Shown here one piece after another: positions 58,006 to 64,000 of a DNA stretch of 64,000 nt. The position numbers were made by a program, and so were the translations under genes. Position 1 is the stretch's first letter; each line of letters opens with the position of its first letter. Source of the stretch: a virus; the IMG/VR virus record IMGVR_UViG_3300034158_000007, positions 62,001-126,000 of that record; one strand, given 5' to 3'. Under the pieces are notes generated by a model. The model did not search any database. It was not told where the DNA came from and was given only the letters and a program-made list of their open reading frames with translations.

Positions 58006-59451
58006 CTATTTTTTAAACAGGAACTGTGCGTAAGGCGCGCTGAATATGGAAGCTCCATCGTCAGCTACAAACACAGTTGAATACGAATAGGCACACGGAC
58101 CCAACGGAGAAATCAATAGCTCGATCTTCACACCCTCACAGGCGATTCGATTAAGCTGGTTACGACCGGGAATATCAATAGCCAGACAAAGCCTGATGTT
58201 GATCTTCTTTCCTTTGTATGTTACTGGTACATCCACGTGTGTCGTAGCTTGTGTAATCGATTTCTTTAGTTGCGTTACCGTCTTCTTACCCACGATCACT
58301 TCATAAAAGTGCGAGGTAATGTCAAATACTTCTACCGACGCTCCCAACTTCCCATCCAGATAAGCATCTAATCGGGTTTCAAGGTTGTTGAATTCCATGA
58401 CCCCGTCGTTAGCCATTCTTGGTGGATTAAGCGTCCGACTAATCAACCCCATTTCGGGAGTAGCCAAAAGGTAGATGTCATCAAACTTGAGTAGACCCGC
58501 ATCACCAAGCAATTCAATGTTATTGCGCTGCTTAGCATTACAAGCATTAGTCAGGTTGACGATAGCCAGTTCTGGGTTCTCCGTCCCATACACTTTCGCA
58601 TGGAGTTGTTGTAGGTGCTCAAGGTACTCGTCGAGTTCCTTGGCTTTGTAGACACAGTAAGTAGCCTCAGAGATGCGACGACCGAATAGCAAGTCAGACT
58701 TAGCCAACTTATCTTTAGCGGTGTCACGTGGTTTATGACCGGCGTTATGCATCCGTCCCAAATTGTAGGTGTAGTAGTAGCCCTGAGGTTCTTTACCCGA
58801 GTTGATACCAAAGATCATACGCGTCTCTAAGAGCAACGGTGATACTGGTTTCTTCTTGAGCTTGTTAACCTTAGCGCCGTCCTGTTTAACCTCCATAGGA
58901 GCGTTAGATGCACAACCACCGCCACGAGCGGCGTTAACGTCTGCCTTATCGTTGCCAATGTCATTGCTATGACCCTTGACCCAGATGGCCTGATACTTGT
59001 AACCACGGTCTTTCCACTGCTTCTCAAGAGAGACTAGTTCTAACCAGATCTCTTTGTTCTCGCGGGGCGTTCCATCTGCCTTAACCCAATTGTCTTTGAT
59101 CCATTTGTGAACCCATTGAGTCATGCCCTTACGCACATACTCGGAGTCCATACGGAAGATTAGGTTAGTCGCTCCCGACTTTAGAGCAACCTTAAATCCC
59201 TCAATAGCCGCTGTTAACTCAGCGGTGTTATTGGTGGCACGTCCTTCTACTTTGCCGAACGCATCGATGTAGTCGATAACTGTACAGGTATCGTCAAGCG
59301 GTACGTCGTTGTAACCTGTGCTGGTTGGCTGCTGTTTAGTAACAGCCTTGGTCTTCATGGGTTCATCCTTGAATGTGTATCCATGGACCCCCCAACCAGC
59401 TACGTTGTGACGGAATGACCCGTCGGTATATAACACAATACCATCACACAT
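58006..59451 (-). CDS. ribonuclease H with ~300 aa C-terminal extension
   Basis: 481 aa. The first ~180 residues are a type I RNase H: L-Y-T-D10-G-S, N-N-T-A-E78-L-T-A, F-R-M-D102-S-E-Y, V-K-G-H161 and N-D168-K-A-D, giving the D-E-D-D metal site plus the usual His. Extra insertions lie around 28-55. A linker rich in Lys (K-V-N-K-L-K-K-K) then leads to a long domain of unknown fold (200-481), much larger than ordinary RNase H. It removes RNA from RNA:DNA hybrids, for example primers. The extension could tether it to the replisome or the viral compartment. GAGGT lies upstream of the ATG. Confidence 0.8.
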   Translation of the reverse strand: MCDGIVLYTDGSFRHNVAGWGVHGYTFKDEPMKTKAVTKQQPTSTGYNDVPLDDTCTVIDYIDAFGKVEGRATNNTAELTAAIEGFKVALKSGATNLIFRMDSEYVRKGMTQWVHKWIKDNWVKADGTPRENKEIWLELVSLEKQWKDRGYKYQAIWVKGHSNDIGNDKADVNAARGGGCASNAPMEVKQDGAKVNKLKKKPVSPLLLETRMIFGINSGKEPQGYYYTYNLGRMHNAGHKPRDTAKDKLAKSDLLFGRRISEATYCVYKAKELDEYLEHLQQLHAKVYGTENPELAIVNLTNACNAKQRNNIELLGDAGLLKFDDIYLLATPEMGLISRTLNPPRMANDGVMEFNNLETRLDAYLDGKLGASVEVFDITSHFYEVIVGKKTVTQLKKSITQATTHVDVPVTYKGKKINIRLCLAIDIPGRNQLNRIACEGVKIELLISPLGPCAYSYSTVFVADDGASIFSAPYAQFLFKK

Positions 59452-59490
59452 CGAATATACCTCGTCAATTAGATTCTACTAGAACATTAA

Positions 59491-59919
59491 CTAGTCAAGT
59501 AGTTTCTTTTGACAGGATTCCAACCACTTAACGTGGGCTTGCTCAATCTTGGAATGCATGCTGTCGATGTATGTTTGAAGCTCGATTACCCGCAGTCCTA
59601 ACAGTTGGTCTAAAGCGGTCGCACTAGTGGCGGCCTCCAGTTCGAGCAGTGTCAGGTTTTTGGGTGCGGCTTCACGGGGGAGGGTAAAGGTACCACAGTC
59701 GGCTAACTTTCGCTGAGTAGTGGCTTGTACCTTAGGGACCACCCGTTTCGATACCTCAATCGTTTTTTGTTTCACATTCGAGTTACTGGCACTCGATGTG
59801 GAGGTAGCTTCATAATGAACCACCGTTGTACTAGGTTGTGAAACGTATGTTGGTGCATAAATTACGCACGCTGAGAGAGCTAGACATACGGGGGCAAGCG
59901 TTAATAACTTTTTAAACAT
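59491..59919 (-). CDS. outer-membrane lipoprotein, possible second Rz1-like protein
   Basis: About 142 aa. The start MFKKLL was chosen; ATGs 9 and 15 nt earlier are in frame. Signal peptide with L-A-L-S-A-C lipobox, then a Ser/Thr-rich linker, basic stretch and a helical, coiled-coil-prone end (Q-T-Y-I-D-S-M-H-S-K-I-E). It follows the gene of a 94 aa inner-membrane protein by 22 nt, suggesting a partner. Alternatively a superinfection-exclusion or surface lipoprotein. Confidence 0.55.
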   Translation of the reverse strand: MFKKLLTLAPVCLALSACVIYAPTYVSQPSTTVVHYEATSTSSASNSNVKQKTIEVSKRVVPKVQATTQRKLADCGTFTLPREAAPKNLTLLELEAATSATALDQLLGLRVIELQTYIDSMHSKIEQAHVKWLESCQKKLLD

Positions 59920-59941
59920 GTGGTTCATTCCCATATCGGTT

Positions 59942-60226
59942 TTATTTCAGAATGTCGCCCAAAAGCTTACGACGTTCTTGAAGCGTTGCAGCCTCAGGAA
60001 TTACGCAGACTTGAGCCAGTCGAGCTTCCAACTGTTTCTTCTCTGACTTAACTACGCTCAATTCAATCACAGCGTTCATGAATGCAATGAATGCGATAAA
60101 CATGCATACGTTCACAACGGTAATATGTTTGTTAGCCAGCACAACTTCTTTAATAGTCCGATCACCAAAGACCGCACGTTTCAAGAAGGGCCAAAAAAGG
60201 AGCAAGGCTCTAATAGTCAAACTCAC
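59942..60226 (-). CDS. 94 aa inner-membrane protein with coiled-coil tail
   Basis: GTG start (AGGAT upstream). An amphipathic N-terminus precedes a transmembrane span at about residues 36-56 and a charged helix (K-S-E-K-K-Q-L-E-A-R-L). This resembles an i-spanin layout, with a lipoprotein gene immediately downstream. Because a clear nested spanin pair is already at 44565-45225, the function of this pair is uncertain. Confidence 0.5.
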   Translation of the reverse strand: MSLTIRALLLFWPFLKRAVFGDRTIKEVVLANKHITVVNVCMFIAFIAFMNAVIELSVVKSEKKQLEARLAQVCVIPEAATLQERRKLLGDILK

Positions 60227-60405
60227 CGGATTATCCTCAGGTCAGTAATAAACTAAGCCTACCCATGGTACCTTAAAGGCAGAAGTATAGACTCATTGAC
60301 AGTGACCCTGTAGGATACAGAAGTCCACCCGACGATTTTATATCGCTATATACCAGATCCTATAGATGGTTACCCATCCTAAAGGTCTAGACGCGAGGAC
60401 AGTAC
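60227..60405. promoter_or_regulatory. divergent promoter region
   Basis: 179 nt between the 94 aa gene (minus) and the 436 aa gene (plus). It contains TTGACA, TTTATATCGCTATATAC and a GCGAGGA ribosome site. No TATATTAC box. Nothing else is recognised. Confidence 0.4.
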
Positions 60406-61716
60406 ATGTACGAATTAAAAGGTTTTTATGAGATCCCGAGTTATATCAATAACTCTGCGGATCAAGTGGCTCTACTCGGTGAGATCTCCGACGATAGCCT
60501 AACCTATGCAAAAGACAAGACCATCCACACAGGGTCGTCCGCCCCAAACGTTGGTTTAATCTCATTTCATAGTGTAAGGGATGATTTGGTGGTTCCCGTT
60601 GAAGGGAACTACTTGGATCAGGTCCTTAAAATTGGCCAGTACCTTTATACACAGGCTCAGGCTGGGGTTATTAACTCCAATCCGAATACCCTGCGTCAAT
60701 TGGTAATGGCGGAGTTTGCTGGTGTTCTCAACTCGTTCAGCTCTGGACAAATGTTGAACAATGGCTTTGTATGGTTACCCGAATTCATCGAGATCTCACT
60801 GATCGGTTCTGGTGAAGCTAACCGTGTTATCATCTGGATTGCGGACAATTCCTTCCGGGCACAATACGACGGTTACGTCATTGAAATCGTTCAGCCTCTG
60901 ATCCCAGTGGATGACTTCTTCAAAGACCCATTGATTGTACGTGAGTTGCTGAAGAATTACAACATCACCGAGAAGCTGGAAGAAGCACAAGCCACACGGG
61001 CACAGTATCCGTACACGTACCTGAAAGCTTTTGACTTCGACTACGTCAACCCGGCTAACACTACACTGCGATACAAAGCTACGTGGTTGGTGATCATCTA
61101 CGGTGAAGCAGGTAACAACGCTGACATTATTAAAGATGCCATCGTTAAGGATATCTTGGACAAGTCGACTCACCCACGTGAGGACTGGGAAGTCATTCTC
61201 CCTGACCTGTTCCTGACTACCGAGTTCATCATCACCCCGCTCTGGAATCGTTACAGCGTACCTAACGCTCAGTTCCAAGCTGGTCTTCACAGTCCTGTGT
61301 TTGACCCAAGTACTGATCTACCGTTGATTAAGCGTACTGCTCGTGGTCCAGCGTATTCGGATATCTTCGTAGGGAACAACTATCAGTCGTCGGTTAACAT
61401 CTACAAGTCGTTGGCCTTCGGTTCGATCGGTAACCCACAAAACCGTAATGGCGTTATCAAGCTTACCCAACAGTATCCACAGTACGTGGTAGCTGAAACA
61501 GGTAGCGGTGATGCTAACCGGATTGACCCTGAGACCCTTGAATGGATGATCCTGTTCTCGACGCTTATTAAAGCTGCTGAGACCATGACTCTCTATACTT
61601 CGGTTCCTCGTGGTGTTTCCCGTATGAAGCGTGACGATATTGTCTACGCCTCTGCGTTCTTCAAGAACGTCAACTATCTGGTTGTAACGAAGTTTTCGGT
61701 TAACGCTGTTGCATAA
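60406..61716 (+). CDS. 436 aa probable virion structural protein
   Basis: Even composition, beta-rich, with paired aromatic segments and no enzyme motif. It heads a late-looking operon of virion-type genes. GAGGA lies upstream of the start, and a strong terminator follows. Probably a tail or head protein by neighbours. Confidence 0.58.
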   Translation: MYELKGFYEIPSYINNSADQVALLGEISDDSLTYAKDKTIHTGSSAPNVGLISFHSVRDDLVVPVEGNYLDQVLKIGQYLYTQAQAGVINSNPNTLRQLVMAEFAGVLNSFSSGQMLNNGFVWLPEFIEISLIGSGEANRVIIWIADNSFRAQYDGYVIEIVQPLIPVDDFFKDPLIVRELLKNYNITEKLEEAQATRAQYPYTYLKAFDFDYVNPANTTLRYKATWLVIIYGEAGNNADIIKDAIVKDILDKSTHPREDWEVILPDLFLTTEFIITPLWNRYSVPNAQFQAGLHSPVFDPSTDLPLIKRTARGPAYSDIFVGNNYQSSVNIYKSLAFGSIGNPQNRNGVIKLTQQYPQYVVAETGSGDANRIDPETLEWMILFSTLIKAAETMTLYTSVPRGVSRMKRDDIVYASAFFKNVNYLVVTKFSVNAVA

Positions 61717-61722
61717 ATGAAT

Positions 61723-61749
61723 GGGGGTACTTCGGTACTCCCTTTTATA
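61723..61749 (+). terminator. intrinsic terminator, UUCG loop
   Basis: GGGGGTAC and GTACTCCC (61723-61742) around TTCG, followed by TTTTATAA; one G-T pair. Confidence 0.88.
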
Positions 61750-61760
61750 ACGAGGTAGAC

Positions 61761-62246
61761 ATGAAACGTATCACCATCGACTCAACACTTACGGTTAAGG
61801 GAGCAGATCCTTTGACTGTGTACTTCGCTCGCTTGAATGCGTATTACCCTGAGCTTGAGCTTAATAAGGATAACTCGATCATTCGACTGGTACAAAGTTT
61901 CGGCAATCCGAATGCTCCAGAAGAAACCATTGTGCGTATTTCTCCTGACCACATGCCGTGGATCACCCACGACATTATCCATAACCGATTCAACTTGGCC
62001 ACCATCATCCCAACACCTACGTTCACAGCCGCAGAGCTACCAACAGTTACTGCGCTTACCAACTCTGTGCAACTTGTAGACTACATGGCCACTAAGTTCA
62101 ATCGTGCTTTCACAGCTGATTCCATCTGGACTGAAATCCATTCGATCGAACCGGCGGGTGGTACGAGTGGTATGAACTGGTGGATGAAAGCTCAGTTCAA
62201 CTCGATGTTCTGGTTCGGCGAAAAGCTAGTCAGGCTGCATCCTTGA
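61761..62246 (+). CDS. hypothetical 161 aa protein
   Basis: Soluble, with a Pro-rich middle (T-P-T-F-T-A-A-E-L-P) and several Trp near the end (W-T-E...M-N-W-W-M-K). GAGG supports the start. Possible minor virion protein in this operon. Confidence 0.55.
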   Translation: MKRITIDSTLTVKGADPLTVYFARLNAYYPELELNKDNSIIRLVQSFGNPNAPEETIVRISPDHMPWITHDIIHNRFNLATIIPTPTFTAAELPTVTALTNSVQLVDYMATKFNRAFTADSIWTEIHSIEPAGGTSGMNWWMKAQFNSMFWFGEKLVRLHP

Positions 62247-62279
62247 TCCAATGTTATAACTGATTGAAAGGGCCTTACA

Positions 62280-62900
62280 ATGGCAAACACTATTATCCCT
62301 GCGGTGGGTACGCGTGGTCGGTTCATTCTGGCTCCCCCGTTTGAAGCTGCAATGACACCCAACACGATCTATCACTTGGCCGCTACTCGTGAATATGAAG
62401 ACATCGAAGCCCTAGGGCAGAACATCTTTGAGTTGTTCTATAAACCGTTCAACTTGCTAGAGTCTGATCTACAAGCTGACCGATCTGCCGGTGCCGTGCT
62501 GGTAACACTGATGACGGCTAATTCCCGTCCTTTATATGTTCCCTCCACCTACGTAACATTCCCGGACCTGAACTTCAAACCGTATAACCAGTTCGTTGCG
62601 TGTCTGTCGTTTGGCCCTCTTCCCAATTCAACCATCTTCGATTCTGTGATACAGGCTCTGAAGAACACGACTAGTGACTTTCTAGGGGTTGAACCTGAAA
62701 TCAATATCGCTTTCATGCCATTGACTGATCTGATCACTCCTGCTGAACACGATACACTCGAGGCGGTTCGTCAAGCGGCGATCGCTGACCGCACCACAGA
62801 CTATGCACGGCTGGCCGAAGCTAACGCTAAGATCGCTTTGCTGTCTCAACGAAACGCAATTCTCGAAAAGATCATTATCGACAATGGTCTACTCCCGTGA
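62280..62900 (+). CDS. hypothetical 206 aa protein
   Basis: A beta-rich N-terminal two thirds and a C-terminal coiled coil (about 165-200, A-E-A-N-A-K-I-A-L-L-S-Q-R). The coil suggests oligomerisation. Probable virion component by neighbours; no motif. Confidence 0.55.
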   Translation: MANTIIPAVGTRGRFILAPPFEAAMTPNTIYHLAATREYEDIEALGQNIFELFYKPFNLLESDLQADRSAGAVLVTLMTANSRPLYVPSTYVTFPDLNFKPYNQFVACLSFGPLPNSTIFDSVIQALKNTTSDFLGVEPEINIAFMPLTDLITPAEHDTLEAVRQAAIADRTTDYARLAEANAKIALLSQRNAILEKIIIDNGLLP

Positions 62901-62941
62901 CTATTTTATGTAGAACAACCTTTCCCTTATCGGAGTAAGTT

Positions 62942-64000
62942 ATGACCCGTGTAAACATTTTTGCGATGACCAAATCCATCGCCTCCCAAGAAAGCATCAG
63001 CCACCCAGATGTGAAAACCGTAGACGTCAACGTAACGAAGGAACTCCCTAAGGATTCCATCGCTGAGCCAGATCACGTTGAAGCGGATGATCTGACGAAT
63101 GCTGCCGTTAGTAATACCCAAACTTCTGAACCCGGTCCTAAAGACGGTGGTGGTGATGGTACGGCTCACACCGTTAACGTTAAGGAAGTAACCACTAAGG
63201 TTGACGTGACTGACGTTAGTGCCAATCTGGTTCGTGATCAGAATGGTGGTCGTCATATCGATACCCTACCTGATCAAGTACACGCTAAAGATGGCCTGAG
63301 CGCATCTGACGTACGTACCTCGGTTGAAGAACACGATGAGTCCGGTGCTGAAACTACTGATCTGAAAACGATTGACTCGGCTGGCGCTGAGCCCATTGAA
63401 ACTGCTGATAGCATGGTTATGGACTTGGACGGTGAAGACCTCGCTGTTACCGGCATGACTGATGTCACCGAAGGCAAGCTGGCTGAGTGTGATTCCGTAG
63501 CTGCTAAAGCTGAATCGCTGAGCAAGGCAACCGCTACTGTTGAGAAGTACCATGGTCTGATGCAACGCATGCATAAAGAAGGTCGCTATATGTCGGATGA
63601 ACTCCGTCAGTCGATCTCGTGGGCCTTGGAAGATATCGATGGCCAGCTGTTCCAACCTGAGCGCGCTGCTCTGGAATCCTTTAACCCTAAATCCCGTGTA
63701 TCGCTGGAAGCTAATGAAGTGGCTACCACTGGCGACTCGAGTGGTCCTAAGCCTAAAGAAGGTACTATCGATGATGGCGCTGATCCAGGTGAAGTAGGTA
63801 AAGGTCTGGGCGCTAAGTTCAAACAACTGTTCCAAGCCGGTGTTAAGATCTTCTGGCGTTTTGTAAACATGGTTGCTGACCTGATCGTTAGCTTTGCTCA
63901 AGATGCCGGTAAGATCAAGAACCACTTGGCTGACTTGCGTAAGCGTGTGAACGTTCTGGAAGGTGGTGCTGAGTTCACCATGAAAGGCGCTGGCCGTCTA
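62942..64000 (+). CDS. probable internal head protein, cut by window end
   Basis: 353 codons with no stop before the window end. The N-terminal ~230 residues are disordered-looking, rich in Asp, Glu, Thr, Val and Gly. Sites A-A-L-E-S-F and V-S-L-E-A-N (about 241-254) match the S/A-x-E cleavage pattern of phiKZ-type prohead proteases. A helical core follows (F-K-Q-L-F-Q-A-G-V-K-I-F-W-R-F, then L-A-D-L-R-K-R). The layout recalls the two proteins at 10240-12615, suggesting a third inner-head family member. CGGAG precedes the ATG. Its end is not seen. Confidence 0.5.
   Translation, partial: MTRVNIFAMTKSIASQESISHPDVKTVDVNVTKELPKDSIAEPDHVEADDLTNAAVSNTQTSEPGPKDGGGDGTAHTVNVKEVTTKVDVTDVSANLVRDQNGGRHIDTLPDQVHAKDGLSASDVRTSVEEHDESGAETTDLKTIDSAGAEPIETADSMVMDLDGEDLAVTGMTDVTEGKLAECDSVAAKAESLSKATATVEKYHGLMQRMHKEGRYMSDELRQSISWALEDIDGQLFQPERAALESFNPKSRVSLEANEVATTGDSSGPKPKEGTIDDGADPGEVGKGLGAKFKQLFQAGVKIFWRFVNMVADLIVSFAQDAGKIKNHLADLRKRVNVLEGGAEFTMKGAGRL

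Noticed and set aside
60296-60325. Bacterial sigma-70 promoter (TTGACA)
   Set aside because: No TATAAT-like box at a proper distance; too weak to call.

Overview
The window looks like part of the genome of a jumbo tailed phage (contractile-tail morphology is inferred) related to the phiKZ/EL/OBP group, the lineage that includes nucleus-forming phages. It is not bacterial chromosome. The reasons are: densely packed small genes on both strands with overlapping start and stop codons; a large major capsid protein with a probable processed N-terminus; a large portal-like protein with an acidic tail; a stand-alone protein resembling the N-terminal half of an RNA polymerase beta subunit close to the capsid gene, as in phiKZ; and four copies of a TATATTAC box, the motif I recall as the phiKZ early-promoter core. 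The host is probably a gammaproteobacterium such as Pseudomonas or Erwinia, but nothing here fixes it. No rRNA, tRNA, CRISPR array, insertion sequence or integrase was seen.

Layout. (1) 1-10.2 kb, plus strand: an early-type region of about 28 small genes, many encoding single-span membrane microproteins, fired by three promoter-like boxes. It includes a DarG/TARG1-like macrodomain protein (568-1062) and a probable 2OG-Fe(II) oxygenase (6394-7011). (2) 10.2-16.8 kb, minus strand: two paralogous probable internal head proteins, a kelch beta-propeller protein, two small genes and a DnaB-like helicase. (3) 16.9-27 kb, plus strand: a capsid neighbour, the major capsid protein, a gene with an apparent +1 frameshift, an unknown 357 aa protein, the RNA polymerase beta-N-like protein, an unknown 705 aa protein, then a four-gene island with its own promoter-like box. 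(4) 27-34.7 kb: the portal-like gene on plus, flanked by minus-strand probable tail/baseplate genes. (5) 34.8-51.75 kb, plus strand: a family of tail-fibre/baseplate paralogues, two more oxygenase or cupin-like proteins, a RuvC-like nuclease, a lysis cassette (nested spanin pair, holin candidate, muramidase) and a 1547 aa repeat fibre. (6) 51.8-60.2 kb, mostly minus: a six-gene operon of small proteins below a RecA/UvsX-like recombinase, RNase H with a long extension, and a second membrane protein plus lipoprotein pair. (7) 60.4-64 kb, plus: structural proteins, the last a probable internal head protein cut by the window end.

How it works together: early promoters express the left-hand microproteins, which probably remodel or protect the host. 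DnaB-like helicase, RecA-like recombinase, RNase H and RuvC-like nuclease cover replication, recombination and resolution. The split RNA polymerase presumably drives later transcription. Capsid, portal, internal head and fibre genes build the virion, and the muramidase/holin/spanin cassette releases it. Gene blocks are separated by GC-rich hairpin terminators, several placed between convergent genes; one 44-bp terminator is present twice, identically. All protein names rest on motif recognition by eye without database searches.
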